DNA from: Frankiales bacterium
GTDB taxonomy: Bacteria; Actinomycetota; Actinomycetes; Mycobacteriales; SCTD01
NCBI GenBank assembly: GCA_025464915.1
Contig: JAODNF010000065.1
Location: 1-22,473, forward strand
Length of the DNA: 22,473 bases
Direction of reading: 5' to 3'
A program made the translations under genes and the position numbers. Of the stretch, positions 6,516 through 14,549 are shown piece by piece. A model generated the notes under the pieces. The model did no database searches. It was given only the letters and a program-made list of their open reading frames with translations, and was not told the origin of the DNA. The stretch's first letter is position 1; each line of letters opens with the position of its first letter.

Positions 6516-7246
6516 GACGGCTCGCCCTGCTCCTTGCCTGCGTCACCCTGCTCGCCGGTTGCACCGCCCGGCACGGCGGGGGAGGCACCGGCGGCGGCGG
6601 CGTGCCGCCGCTGGACCGGCTGAGCCAGAGCATCGCGGGCGTCGCCACTGCCCGCAGCGCGCTGCTCGACGCGATCGGTGACGTGCAGGCAGGCGCCAGG
6701 GCGATCGACGCGACGGACGCGCTGTGCGCGCAGGGCCACGGGGTCAGGGCCCGGACCGCCCACCGCTCGGGTGCGCCGGCGATCTCCGGTGCGCAGGCCG
6801 CGGCGCGCAACCTGCCGACGCTGGTCGCGAACTACCGCGCGTCGCTGACGGCGCTGAAGAAGTCGGACGCCGCCGTGACCGGGAGCCGCCGCGCCGCTCT
6901 GCAGAAGGTCGTGACGGACGGCATGTCCGAGGCCCGAGCCGTGGCGGACTTCCAGGCAGTGATCCGGACGGCCTGGGTGCAGTACGTCTCGCTCGACGGC
7001 CTGGAGCTGGTGTGGATCAAGCGGGCGGTGACCCCCTGGTACCGCACGGACGAGGAGGGCGCGAACGCCTACGCGGTGCTCGTCGGCCCGGGGCGCCGGT
7101 TCGTGACGGTTGCCCGGACTCAGCTCGCGGCGGCCTCACGCACGGTCCGCGGCGCGGTCACGGCCCAGGCGGCGACGCTCGCCGCCGCTGACAACGCGCT
7201 GTCCGGGCTCCGGACACCCACCGCGACACCTACGCTGGCAGGGTGA
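6512..7246 (+). CDS. Putative lipoprotein of unknown function, apparent CTG start
   Basis: 244 residues if read from CTG 6512, which overlaps the sepH TGA as CTGA. No ATG, GTG or TTG lies nearby in this frame upstream. Starting later would remove the signal: (M)RRLALLLACVTLLAGC is an ideal lipoprotein leader with lipobox LAGC and lipidated Cys17. The mature part begins with a Gly-rich linker (HGGGGTGGGG) and is otherwise Ala-rich and helical, with no motif I recognise. The downstream gene overlaps by four bases (GTGA at 7243). It is presumably anchored on the outer face of the membrane. The product class is clear, the function is not. Confidence 0.75.
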   Translation: MRRLALLLACVTLLAGCTARHGGGGTGGGGVPPLDRLSQSIAGVATARSALLDAIGDVQAGARAIDATDALCAQGHGVRARTAHRSGAPAISGAQAAARNLPTLVANYRASLTALKKSDAAVTGSRRAALQKVVTDGMSEARAVADFQAVIRTAWVQYVSLDGLELVWIKRAVTPWYRTDEEGANAYAVLVGPGRRFVTVARTQLAAASRTVRGAVTAQAATLAAADNALSGLRTPTATPTLAG

Positions 7247-8559
7247 GGTTCCCGCTGCGCCGTGCGGAGCGCGCCGTGGCGGCCGCCATCGCGCTGCAGC
7301 TGCTCGTCGCCCTACCCGTCGTTGCCGCTCGAGGCTCGGACGACTCGAGGCCGTCGAGCCCCGGGAGCGGGACCAACGCGGCGCCCGCGCGCGACGCCGA
7401 CCGGACGGCCGCTGTCGAGGCCCTGCTGAAGCGCCGGGCCGACGCCGTCCTGCACCGCAACAAGGGTGCGTTCCTCGCGGACCTCGACCCGACCCAGAGC
7501 CGCTTCCTGCTCAAGCAGGCGGCCCAGTTCGAGCACCTGCGGTCGGTCCGGTTCAGCGGCTGGAGCTATGCGGTCGACGCGTCCTCGGAGCAGGAGCACA
7601 CGCCCGCGCTCGACGCGGCGCGCGGCACCTGGTGGGCGCCGGACATCGAGCTGCACTACTCCCTGGCCGGCTTCGACACGTCGCCGACCGAGGAGGACCA
7701 GGGCTTCACCTTCACGCAGCGCGACGGACGCTGGTACATCGCCGCGGACGCGGACTTCCTCAAGACCGGTCGCCCGACGCAGCGCGACCTGTGGGACACC
7801 GGCGACGTGCAGGTGACCAAGGGCACGTCGTGCCTGGCGTTGGCCCACCCGGGCGGCGCCGGCATGGCCGCCCTGGCGCTGCACGAGTGCGACCTGTCCG
7901 TGCCGCGCGTCACGGCGGTCTGGGGGACCGGCTGGTCGCGCAAGGTCGTGCTGGTCATCCCGGACACCCCTGCGGAGCTGCAGACCCTGGTCCCCGACAT
8001 CGGTGACGTCTCCAACATCGCCGCCGTCGCGACGGCGGCACTCGTCGACCAGCAGCACGGCTACCACCCCGTCGGCGACCGGGTCGTCGTCAACCCGGAC
8101 AACTTCCGTGACCTCGGCCCGATCGGCCGCCGCGTCGTCCTCACCCACGAGGTCACGCACGTCGCGAGCCGCGCCGCTACCGGCCCGGAGATCCCGACCT
8201 GGTTCGTCGAGGGCATCGCCGACTACGTCGGCTTCCTGCACACCGACATCCCGCTGTCGCTGAGCGCGCTCGAGCTGCGCAAGGCGATCCGCGCCGGCCA
8301 CGTCCCGACCCACCTGCCGGACGACGCCGTGTTCAAGGGCGGTCGGGCCGACCTGGCGGCGAGCTATGAGCAGAGCTGGCTCGCGGTGAGGCTGATGGTC
8401 CGCACCTACGGCCAGGCCAGGATGCTGGAGCTCTACCGCGACATCGGTGACGGCACCTCGTCCGGCGCGATCGACGTGGCCTTCGCCAAGGACCTCCACA
8501 CGTCCGTCGACGCGTTCACACGCGCGTCGATCGCGGACCTGAAGCGCCAGCTGTCGTGA
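7243..8559 (+). CDS. Secreted or membrane-anchored HExxH metallopeptidase-like protein
   Basis: 438 residues from GTG 7243 (GTGA overlap with the lipoprotein gene). A basic start and hydrophobic stretch (residues 8-29) form a signal peptide or anchor. A disordered Ser/Pro/Gly linker follows, then a domain at about 50-185 (WWAPDIELHYSL, FTQRDGRWYIAAD) that resembles an NTF2-like fold. The peptidase domain has His302-Glu303-x-x-His306 (THEVTH) and a third ligand Glu323 in WFVEGIADYVG, giving HExxH-x16-E, the gluzincin pattern of the peptidase MA superfamily. A Tyr-rich segment (ASYEQSWLAVRLMV) follows. It would act outside the membrane. It sits between the lipoprotein and a second, unrelated metalloprotease gene, both joined by four-base overlaps. 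The substrate is unknown. Confidence 0.85.
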   Translation: MRFPLRRAERAVAAAIALQLLVALPVVAARGSDDSRPSSPGSGTNAAPARDADRTAAVEALLKRRADAVLHRNKGAFLADLDPTQSRFLLKQAAQFEHLRSVRFSGWSYAVDASSEQEHTPALDAARGTWWAPDIELHYSLAGFDTSPTEEDQGFTFTQRDGRWYIAADADFLKTGRPTQRDLWDTGDVQVTKGTSCLALAHPGGAGMAALALHECDLSVPRVTAVWGTGWSRKVVLVIPDTPAELQTLVPDIGDVSNIAAVATAALVDQQHGYHPVGDRVVVNPDNFRDLGPIGRRVVLTHEVTHVASRAATGPEIPTWFVEGIADYVGFLHTDIPLSLSALELRKAIRAGHVPTHLPDDAVFKGGRADLAASYEQSWLAVRLMVRTYGQARMLELYRDIGDGTSSGAIDVAFAKDLHTSVDAFTRASIADLKRQLS

Positions 8560-9788
8560 GGCTCGCCTGGCTGGCGCTGGGCGCGTGCGTCGTTGCCGTG
8601 GTGGTCACCGTCCTGCTGACGGTCCCCTTCCCTGTCCTTCCGGGAGCGCACCCGCACGTCGACGTGCTCAAGGACTTCACGCAGAAGCAGATCGCCCGCG
8701 AGCAGGCGTTCCACGCGGACGTGCGCCCACCGGCGTACCTGTCCTTGGCGGTCTCCCTTGTCGCCCTCGGGATCCTGGGGCTCACGAGGCTCGGCGGCCG
8801 GATCGTCGGGGGCGTACCCGGCCACTGGACGGTGAAGGTCGTCGTCGGCACGGCCGTCGTGTTCGCCCTCGGTCAGCTGGCGACGCTGCCGTTCGACGTG
8901 CAGGCCGAGAAGGCGCTGCGCAAGTACGGGCTGTCGACCCAGGACTGGACGGGCTGGACCGACGACCTGCTGCGCGGGCTCGGCATCAAGGTCGCGCTCA
9001 CCTCGCTCGCCCTGGTGTCGGTGCTGGCGGTGGCCCGGCGCTGGCCGACCACGTGGTGGCTGCCCGGCGCCGCGATCGCGATCGCCCTCACGTTCATCGG
9101 CTCCTTCGCCTATCCGGTCGTCGTCGAGCCGGCCTTCAACTCCTTCACGAAGCTCCCCGCGGGTCAGCTGCGCACGAACCTGCTGGCCCTCGCCGAATCC
9201 GATCACGTGAAGGTCAGCGACGTGCTCGTGGCCGACGCGTCCAAGCGCACGACAGCCCTGAACGCCTACGTCAGCGGCTTCGGCTCGACCCGGCGCATCG
9301 TCGTCTACGACACCCTGCTGAAGCAGGCATCCGACAAGGAGGTCGAGCTGGTCGTCGCGCACGAGCTCGGGCACGCGAAGCGGAACGACGTGCTGCACGG
9401 GACGGTCATCGGCGCCTTCGCCGGGGCCGCCGGCGTCATCGGGCTGTTCCTCCTGCTGTCGTGGTCGGGGCTGCTGGCACGGGTCGGTGCCAGGAGCGGG
9501 ACGGACGTGCGGGTCGTGCCGCTCGTGCTGTTCCTCGCCGCGGTCGCGCCGCTGCTGCTGAGCCCGCTGACCAACCTGGTCTCGCGGCACATCGAGGCGC
9601 GGGCCGACATGCACGCGCTGGACCTGACCCACGACGTGCCGACCTACCTCGACTCGGAGCGCAAGCTCGCGACGACCAACCTGTCGGACCTGTCGCCGAG
9701 CTGGCTGGTCTACACCCTGTTCTACACGCACCCGTCGGACCCGCAGCGCCTGGCGCTGGCGCGGGAGTGGCAGCGGCTGCACCCGTGA
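8556..9788 (+). CDS. M48-family (Ste24/HtpX-like) integral membrane metalloprotease
   Basis: 410 residues from GTG 8556 (GTGA overlap). It has an N-terminal helix at about 2-25, further helices near 62-80, 90-110, 147-163 and 168-190, then the catalytic region with His269-Glu270-x-x-His273 (VVAHELGHAKRND), two more helices at about 285-305 and 320-340, and the third zinc ligand Glu347 in RHIEARADMHAL. This layout, including NAYVSGFGSTRRIVVYDTLL before the active site, matches CAAX-protease-like M48 enzymes. The length agrees with the Ste24p type, about 400-450 residues. Such proteases clip membrane or secreted proteins. Bacteria lack prenylated CAAX proteins, so the natural substrate here is unknown. 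Confidence 0.93.
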   Translation: MRLAWLALGACVVAVVVTVLLTVPFPVLPGAHPHVDVLKDFTQKQIAREQAFHADVRPPAYLSLAVSLVALGILGLTRLGGRIVGGVPGHWTVKVVVGTAVVFALGQLATLPFDVQAEKALRKYGLSTQDWTGWTDDLLRGLGIKVALTSLALVSVLAVARRWPTTWWLPGAAIAIALTFIGSFAYPVVVEPAFNSFTKLPAGQLRTNLLALAESDHVKVSDVLVADASKRTTALNAYVSGFGSTRRIVVYDTLLKQASDKEVELVVAHELGHAKRNDVLHGTVIGAFAGAAGVIGLFLLLSWSGLLARVGARSGTDVRVVPLVLFLAAVAPLLLSPLTNLVSRHIEARADMHALDLTHDVPTYLDSERKLATTNLSDLSPSWLVYTLFYTHPSDPQRLALAREWQRLHP

Positions 9789-10876
9789 AAACGCTGGTCG
9801 TCACGAACGACTTCCCGCCGCGCCCGGGGGGCATCCAGACCTACGTGCACTCGCTGCTGACCCGGCAACCGGACGGCGAGGTCGTCGTCTACGCGTCCTC
9901 GTGGCAGGGCGCGCGCGACTTCGACGCCGAGCAGCCGTTCCCGGTCGTGCGGGCCAGCACGTCGGTGCTGCTGCCGACGCCGTCGCGGCTGCGGGAGGCA
10001 CGGGCGGTCGCGGCGTCCGAGGGCTGCGACCGGGTCTGGTTCGGTGCCGCCGCACCGCTGGCGCTGATGGCCCGGCACCTCGGGCTGCCGTCGCTGGCCT
10101 CGACCCACGGGCACGAGATCGCGTGGTCACGGCTGCCCGCGCTCAGGCAGGTGCTGCAGCGCATCGAGGTGGACCGCTTCACCGCTCTCGGCAGCTACAC
10201 GCGCGACCGCCTCCAGCCGGTCCTGCGCGCCCCGGTCGACCTGCTGCCCCCGGGGGTCGACAGCAGCGCCTTCCGGCCGGGCTCGGGAGGTGAGCAGGTA
10301 CGACGCCGGCTCGGGCTCTCCGACCGCCCGGTCGTCGTCTGCGTCTCCCGCCTGGTGCCACGCAAGGGCCAGGACGTCCTCATCCGGGCGCTCCCCGCCA
10401 TTCGGCGGCGGGTGCCGGAGACGGCGCTGCTGCTCGTCGGCGGTGGCCCGCACGCTCCGAAGCTGCGCGAGCTCGCCGCCTCGGCCGGGGTCGCGGACGA
10501 CGTCATGATGACCGGGTCGGTGCCCTGGGAGGAGCTGCCCGCCCACCACGACGCCGGTGACGTGTTCGCGATGCCCTGCCGGTCCCGCTACCGCGACCTC
10601 GAGGTCGAGGGCCTCGGCATCGTGTTCCTCGAGGCCTCCGCGAGCGGAAAACCAGTCGTGGCAGGCGATTCCGGGGGAGCGCCCGAGGCCGTGCGGGACG
10701 GCGAGACGGGGTACGTCGTCGACGGGACGTCGGTCGAGCAGGTGGCCGACCGGGTGGCCTCGCTGCTCGAGGACCCGTCGCTCGCTCGGGCGATGGGAGC
10801 CGCGGGACGTGCCTGGGTGCAGCAGGCCTGGACCTGGGAGCTGCAGGCTGCCCGGCTGCGCACGCTGCTCAGCTGA
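9785..10876 (+). CDS. pimB: GT4 glycosyltransferase, probable PimB mannosyltransferase
   Basis: 363 residues from GTG 9785 (GTGA overlap with the protease gene). It is a GT-B enzyme. The N-terminal acceptor domain starts KTLVVTNDFPPRPGGIQTYV, the Gly-Gly loop typical of PimB and related enzymes. The C-terminal donor domain has SRLVPRKGQDVLI and the EX7E motif with Glu275 and Glu283 (EGLGIVFLE), followed by SGKPVVAGDSGGAPEAV. PimB adds the second mannose from GDP-mannose to phosphatidylinositol monomannoside on the inner face of the membrane, early in PIM and lipomannan synthesis. The neighbourhood (NlpC/P60 and DEDDh exonuclease nearby) resembles the mycobacterial pimB locus. A related PimC or another GDP-mannose GT4 enzyme is the main alternative. 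The 3' end overlaps the convergent gene by eight bases. Confidence 0.85.
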   Translation: MKTLVVTNDFPPRPGGIQTYVHSLLTRQPDGEVVVYASSWQGARDFDAEQPFPVVRASTSVLLPTPSRLREARAVAASEGCDRVWFGAAAPLALMARHLGLPSLASTHGHEIAWSRLPALRQVLQRIEVDRFTALGSYTRDRLQPVLRAPVDLLPPGVDSSAFRPGSGGEQVRRRLGLSDRPVVVCVSRLVPRKGQDVLIRALPAIRRRVPETALLLVGGGPHAPKLRELAASAGVADDVMMTGSVPWEELPAHHDAGDVFAMPCRSRYRDLEVEGLGIVFLEASASGKPVVAGDSGGAPEAVRDGETGYVVDGTSVEQVADRVASLLEDPSLARAMGAAGRAWVQQAWTWELQAARLRTLLS

Positions 10877-11684
10877 CGAGCACGCCCTCCTGCTCCGACT
10901 CCCAGGGCTGCACGTCCACGCGCGTCACGGCGACGTAGGCCACGAGCACCGCGATGACGGCCAGCGCCACCAGGCTGACGGGTCCGTCGCCATACCCCAG
11001 GCCGGCGCCCTTGCTGTGGTCCTTGCCGAGCCAGTCGGCGAAGGAGGCCCCCAGCGGGCGGGTGAGCACGTAGGCCGGCCAGAACGCCGCGGTCCCGTTG
11101 AGCCCCAGCCGCCAGAGCACGAGCGGCACCGCGATCAGCCCGAGGAACAGCCAGCCGGAGGTGAGGAAGCCCCAGTGCAGGGCGAGCGCCGTGAGGTCGC
11201 CCGCCGCGGTGCCCAGGGCGAAGCTGAGCAGGACGGCGGTCCAGTAGAACAGCTCGCGCCGGGTCGTGACGATCGAGTGGATCGACAGGGTGCCCTCCGA
11301 GCGGTACCAGAGCGCGAACACGGCAGCCGTGGCGAGGGCGTAGCCGACGGTCGTCACGGCGTAGGGGAGATCCAGGATCACGTGCACGACGTCCGCCGCG
11401 ATCGTGCCGAAGACAGCGACCATGATCACGGCGAACCAGTAGGTCGGCGCGTGGTACTCGCGGCGCCGCAGCTGCCACCGCAGCGCCAGCACGAGGCCGC
11501 CGACCCCGACGACCCCGCCGAGGACCAGGTTGGTCTCGCCCAGGTAGTCGGACGTGGCCTCGCCCATGCCGGTGGTGAGCACCTTGATGACCCAGAACAG
11601 GGCGGTGATCTCCGGGACCTTGGGGGCGAGCGGCTCGCGGGTCAGACTGCGCATGCGTCTAGGGTCGGCAGCCGTGCCTGACAT
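10869..11684 (-). CDS. DUF347 / COG4705 four-repeat membrane protein
   Basis: 271 residues from ATG 11684; an in-frame ATG at 11654 (residue 11) is an alternative, and neither has a strong ribosome-binding site. Four similar units are visible, each an aromatic Phe/Tyr-Trp pair, a helix and an acidic end: TALFWVIKVLTTGMGEATSD (27-46), then units with TYWFAVI...AAD, LFYWTAV...AAGD and AAFWPAY...FAD. This is the DUF347 repeat of COG4705 membrane proteins. With the connecting helices there are about eight membrane segments. The repeated Asp at the end of each first helix suggests a polar or metal-binding path through the membrane, which is inference. It is convergent with pimB (eight-base overlap) and divergent from the propeller lipoprotein. 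Confidence 0.85.
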   Translation of the reverse strand: MSGTAADPRRMRSLTREPLAPKVPEITALFWVIKVLTTGMGEATSDYLGETNLVLGGVVGVGGLVLALRWQLRRREYHAPTYWFAVIMVAVFGTIAADVVHVILDLPYAVTTVGYALATAAVFALWYRSEGTLSIHSIVTTRRELFYWTAVLLSFALGTAAGDLTALALHWGFLTSGWLFLGLIAVPLVLWRLGLNGTAAFWPAYVLTRPLGASFADWLGKDHSKGAGLGYGDGPVSLVALAVIAVLVAYVAVTRVDVQPWESEQEGVLVS

Positions 11685-11754
11685 CTGCCTGCGGCCTCAG
11701 CCGACACACAGGTGCCACAGGTGGTCTTCAGCCGCAGTGGGGCAGGTTCATCCC

Positions 11755-12918
11755 GTGCGGCTCCTGATCCCCGTCTCCCTCGCGGCGGCCCTGCTCCTGT
11801 CCGGGTGCCAGGGCGGCGGCACCGTCGCCGCTCCCGTGGCTGTCCGGCCCTCCGCTGCGCCGGTGTCACCGCCCGTGACACCGCCGGTGACACCGTCCGT
11901 TCCCGCCCGCTTCACCGGCGACCTGTATGCCGCCGACCGGCCGGGGATGCTGGCCCCGGAGGCGAGGCTGGCGAAGCCGCTGGTCTACGTCCCCGACGAC
12001 CGGGGCAACCGGGTCGTCGTCATCGACCCGGCGACGTACAAGGTCCTCCGCGAGGAGCCCGTGGGCCGGCTCCCGCAGCACGTGACCCCGTCGTGGGACC
12101 TCAAGACGCTGTGGGTCGACAACGACATGGGCAACAGCCTCACTCCGATCGACCCGCGGACGGGCGCGTTCGGTGCGCCCGTGAAGGTGGCCGACCCCTA
12201 CAACCTCTACTTCACGATCGACGGCCGGTCCGCGGTCGTCGTCGCCGAGCGGCTGCGCCGGCTCGACTTCCGCGACCCGCACACGATGGCCCTGCAGCAG
12301 ACGCTGCACGTCCCGTGCCAGGGCGTCGACCACGCCGACTTCTCGATCGACGGGTCGCACGCGCTGTTCTCGTGCGAGTTCGGCGGCCAGCTGCTGTGGG
12401 TGGACATGGTCCACCGCCGCGTCGACCGCGTGATCGACCTGCCGCGCGAGACCGGCCGTCGACCCAAGCCGCAGGACGTGAAGATCAGCCCCGACGGGCG
12501 CACCTTCTACGTCGCGGACGAGAACAGCAACGGCGTGTACGAGCTCGATGCCCTGTCCCTCAAGCTGAAGCGCTTCGTGACCACCGGCCTCGGGGCGCAC
12601 GGCCTCTACGTCAGCCGTGACAGCAAGGACCTCTACGTCACCAACCGCCACAGCGGCTCGGTCGCCGTCATGTCGTTCGCCACCGGTCAGATCCGCCGCT
12701 TCTTCGCGATCCCCGGGGGCACCCCCGACATGGGCGGCGTCTCCGCCGACGGCCGGGTGCTGTGGCTCAGCGGTCGCTACACCGGCGAGGTCTACGCGAT
12801 CGACACCGTCACCGGCAAGCTCCTCGCCCGCATCAAGGTCGGTGGTGAGCCGCACGGCCTGTGCGTCTGGCCGCAGCCCGGCCGCTTCTCGCTGGGTCAC
12901 ACCGGCGTCCTGCGGTGA
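11755..12918 (+). CDS. YVTN-type beta-propeller lipoprotein
   Basis: 387 residues from GTG 11755. The leader RLLIPVSLAAALLLSGC gives lipobox LSGC and lipidated Cys18. A Val/Pro/Ser/Thr linker (about 20-48) follows. From about residue 75 the protein consists of repeated blades of the YncE/YVTN type: LVYVPDDRGNRVVVIDPAT, LWVDNDMGNSLTPIDPRTG, FYVADENSNGVYELDA, LYVTNRHSGSVAVMSFATG and GRYTGEVYAIDTVTGK, ending in PQPGRFSLGHTGVLR, a tail I recognise from similar actinobacterial propellers. Such proteins sit on the outer membrane face and bind other proteins, ligands or metals; an enzymatic role is not evident. GTGA overlap couples it to the Kelch protein downstream. A TAGGGT at 11660-11665 could be its -10. 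An in-frame GTG at 11674 would bury the signal peptide. Confidence 0.9.
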   Translation: MRLLIPVSLAAALLLSGCQGGGTVAAPVAVRPSAAPVSPPVTPPVTPSVPARFTGDLYAADRPGMLAPEARLAKPLVYVPDDRGNRVVVIDPATYKVLREEPVGRLPQHVTPSWDLKTLWVDNDMGNSLTPIDPRTGAFGAPVKVADPYNLYFTIDGRSAVVVAERLRRLDFRDPHTMALQQTLHVPCQGVDHADFSIDGSHALFSCEFGGQLLWVDMVHRRVDRVIDLPRETGRRPKPQDVKISPDGRTFYVADENSNGVYELDALSLKLKRFVTTGLGAHGLYVSRDSKDLYVTNRHSGSVAVMSFATGQIRRFFAIPGGTPDMGGVSADGRVLWLSGRYTGEVYAIDTVTGKLLARIKVGGEPHGLCVWPQPGRFSLGHTGVLR

Positions 12919-13907
12919 GAGCCCTCGCGGCGCTCCTGCTCGTCACAGCCTGCTCGACCGCCTCGCACCCGACGGCAGCTCTCTCGCCCCGGACGACGCC
13001 TCGCGTCACCACGTCTCCCTCGTCGCCGGCTCGAACCCCCTCGCCGGCGACGAGGGCCCTCACCTGGAGCGGCGGCCCGCGCCTGCCGGTCGCCGTCTCC
13101 GAGGTCGGCGTCGCAGCCCTCGATGACGAGGTGCACGTCGTCGGCGGGTACGTCGCCGGCCGGCCCCGCTCGACCACCCACCTGGTCCTCAGCACCCGCA
13201 CCCACCGCTGGCGCACGGCCGCACCGCTCCCCGTTGCCGCCGACCACGTCGGCCTCGCCTCCCTCGACGGCAAGCTCTGGGCCGTTGGCGGCTACGGCGA
13301 CCCGACCGCCCTCCGCTCCTGGGACCCCGCGACCGACCGCTGGACCTCCCACCACCCGCTTCCCTCAGGCCGTGCCGCCGGCGTCTGCGTCGCCCTCGCC
13401 GGCCGGCTCCACTACGTCGGCGGCAAGAGCAACGGCGTCGACGTGGCCAGCCACCTCGTCTACGACCCCGCGACCGACCGCTGGACCAGCGCGGCACCGC
13501 TCAACGTCGCCCGCGACCACGCCGCCGGCGCCGTCCTCGACGGCCGGATCTACGTCGCCGCCGGCCGCCCGCACGACCTCGCGTCCGCCGAGGTCTTTGA
13601 CCCCCGGACCGACCGCTGGACGGCCTTGGCCGAAGTCCCCCTCGGGCGCTCGGCCGTCGCCGGCGCGGCCTTCGGTGGCCGCTTCCTGGTGATCGGGGGC
13701 GAGCACCCCGCCGAGCAGGGTGTCGATACCGAGGTCGACGCCTACGACCCGGCCACCCGCCGCTGGACCCGGCTGCCGGGGCTCCCGTCAGGGCGGCAGG
13801 GGATCGGGGCGGCCGTGGTCGCCGGCGTGCTCTACGTGCCGGGTGGGGGACCGGTCGGCGGTGGCTCGGTGCAGTCCAACGTGCTCCTCGAGCTGCGGAC
13901 TCCCTGA
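12915..13907 (+). CDS. Kelch-repeat beta-propeller lipoprotein
   Basis: 330 residues from GTG 12915 (GTGA overlap). RALAALLLVTACS is a short lipoprotein leader with lipobox VTAC (Cys13). A Ser/Thr/Pro linker runs to about residue 50. Six Kelch units follow, each with a double glycine or near variant and a later Trp: HVVGGYV, AVGGYGD, YVGGKSNG, YVAAGRP, VIGGEHP and YVPGGGP, with DPATDRWTS-type ends. A 24-base segment encoding part of this end is repeated exactly at 13323-13346 and 13464-13487, 47 codons apart, which marks the repeat unit. Six blades would close a propeller outside the membrane. It probably acts with the propeller protein upstream. Ligand unknown. Confidence 0.9.
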   Translation: MRALAALLLVTACSTASHPTAALSPRTTPRVTTSPSSPARTPSPATRALTWSGGPRLPVAVSEVGVAALDDEVHVVGGYVAGRPRSTTHLVLSTRTHRWRTAAPLPVAADHVGLASLDGKLWAVGGYGDPTALRSWDPATDRWTSHHPLPSGRAAGVCVALAGRLHYVGGKSNGVDVASHLVYDPATDRWTSAAPLNVARDHAAGAVLDGRIYVAAGRPHDLASAEVFDPRTDRWTALAEVPLGRSAVAGAAFGGRFLVIGGEHPAEQGVDTEVDAYDPATRRWTRLPGLPSGRQGIGAAVVAGVLYVPGGGPVGGGSVQSNVLLELRTP

Positions 13908-13957
13908 TTCGTGCGCGTCTGGCGCGTTCTGACCCGGTCGCGAGCAGGACAGAACGA

Positions 13958-13986
13958 CTGACAGTGATCGCGGACGGGGCTAACCT
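13958..13986 (+). promoter_or_regulatory. Probable promoter of tadE-tadG
   Basis: -35 CTGACA at 13958-13963, a 17-base spacer, and -10 TAACCT at 13981-13986. Transcription would begin near 13992, followed by AGGGGGA as ribosome-binding site before ATG 14007. A short GTTCTG/CAGAAC inverted repeat (13926-13931 and 13950-13955) lies just upstream of the -35 and could be an operator. The 99-base gap after the Kelch gene holds nothing else I can identify. Confidence 0.6.
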
Positions 13987-14006
13987 TGTCCGTCTAGGGG
14001 GAATCC

Positions 14007-14549
14007 ATGGTGCCGGTCAGACGGGCTCGGCGGCGAGGCGACGGTGGAGCCGCCGCGGTCGAGTTCGCCCTAGTCGTCCCCGTCCTCCTCGCGGTCGTCT
14101 TTGGGATCATCGACTACGGGATCTGGTTCAACAGCAGCTTGAACCTTCGTCAGGGCGTTCGTGACGGCGCGCGCCAGGCGGCCGTCTCGAACTTCTCCTC
14201 CGGCAGCGGCTGCGGCACCGTGAGCTACGTCGGATCGCCTTCCACGGACATCCGGAACCTGATCTGCTCGACGCTGGTCGCGATGAGCTTCCCGACGACC
14301 ACGTCTGCCGCGGTGCGAGTGAAGTTCATCCAGAACGGCGTGCAAGCGGGCTTCGTCCAGGGCAACAACATCCAGGTGTGCGCGATGGCCATCAGCAAGT
14401 CCTTGACGGGCATCACGCCGATCCCCAAGAGCGGGCTGCTCACGAGCCAGGTCACCACCCGCATCGAGACACCCATCCTCGTCAACACGGAGACAGCTGG
14501 CGACGGCACCCGAAACCTCAGCTCTCCCGATTGGTCGTGGTGCACATGA
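14007..14549 (+). CDS. TadE-like pseudopilin / pilus assembly protein
   Basis: 180 residues from ATG 14007 with GGGGGA seven bases upstream. A basic start (VPVRRARRRGDGG) is followed by AAAVEFALVVPVLLAVVFGIIDYGIWF, the TadE signature: an N-terminal helix with Glu placed as in type IV pilin-like prepilins. Next comes NLRQGVRDGARQAA, also typical of TadE. The remainder is outside the membrane and holds five Cys residues (SGCG, LICS, QVCAM, WSWCT). TadE is a minor pseudopilin of the Tad (tight adherence) secretion and pilus system. It overlaps tadG by four bases (ATGA). The Flp pilins lie on the opposite strand at the right end of the window. Confidence 0.88.
   Translation: MVPVRRARRRGDGGAAAVEFALVVPVLLAVVFGIIDYGIWFNSSLNLRQGVRDGARQAAVSNFSSGSGCGTVSYVGSPSTDIRNLICSTLVAMSFPTTTSAAVRVKFIQNGVQAGFVQGNNIQVCAMAISKSLTGITPIPKSGLLTSQVTTRIETPILVNTETAGDGTRNLSSPDWSWCT

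Noticed and set aside
11674..11754. Upstream GTG start for the propeller lipoprotein
   Set aside because: In frame and eight bases after TAGGGT, but it would add 27 residues before the lipoprotein leader and spoil it.
13323..13487. 24-base direct repeat as a possible CRISPR or mobile repeat
   Set aside because: In frame, 47 codons apart and inside Kelch units; explained by protein repeats.
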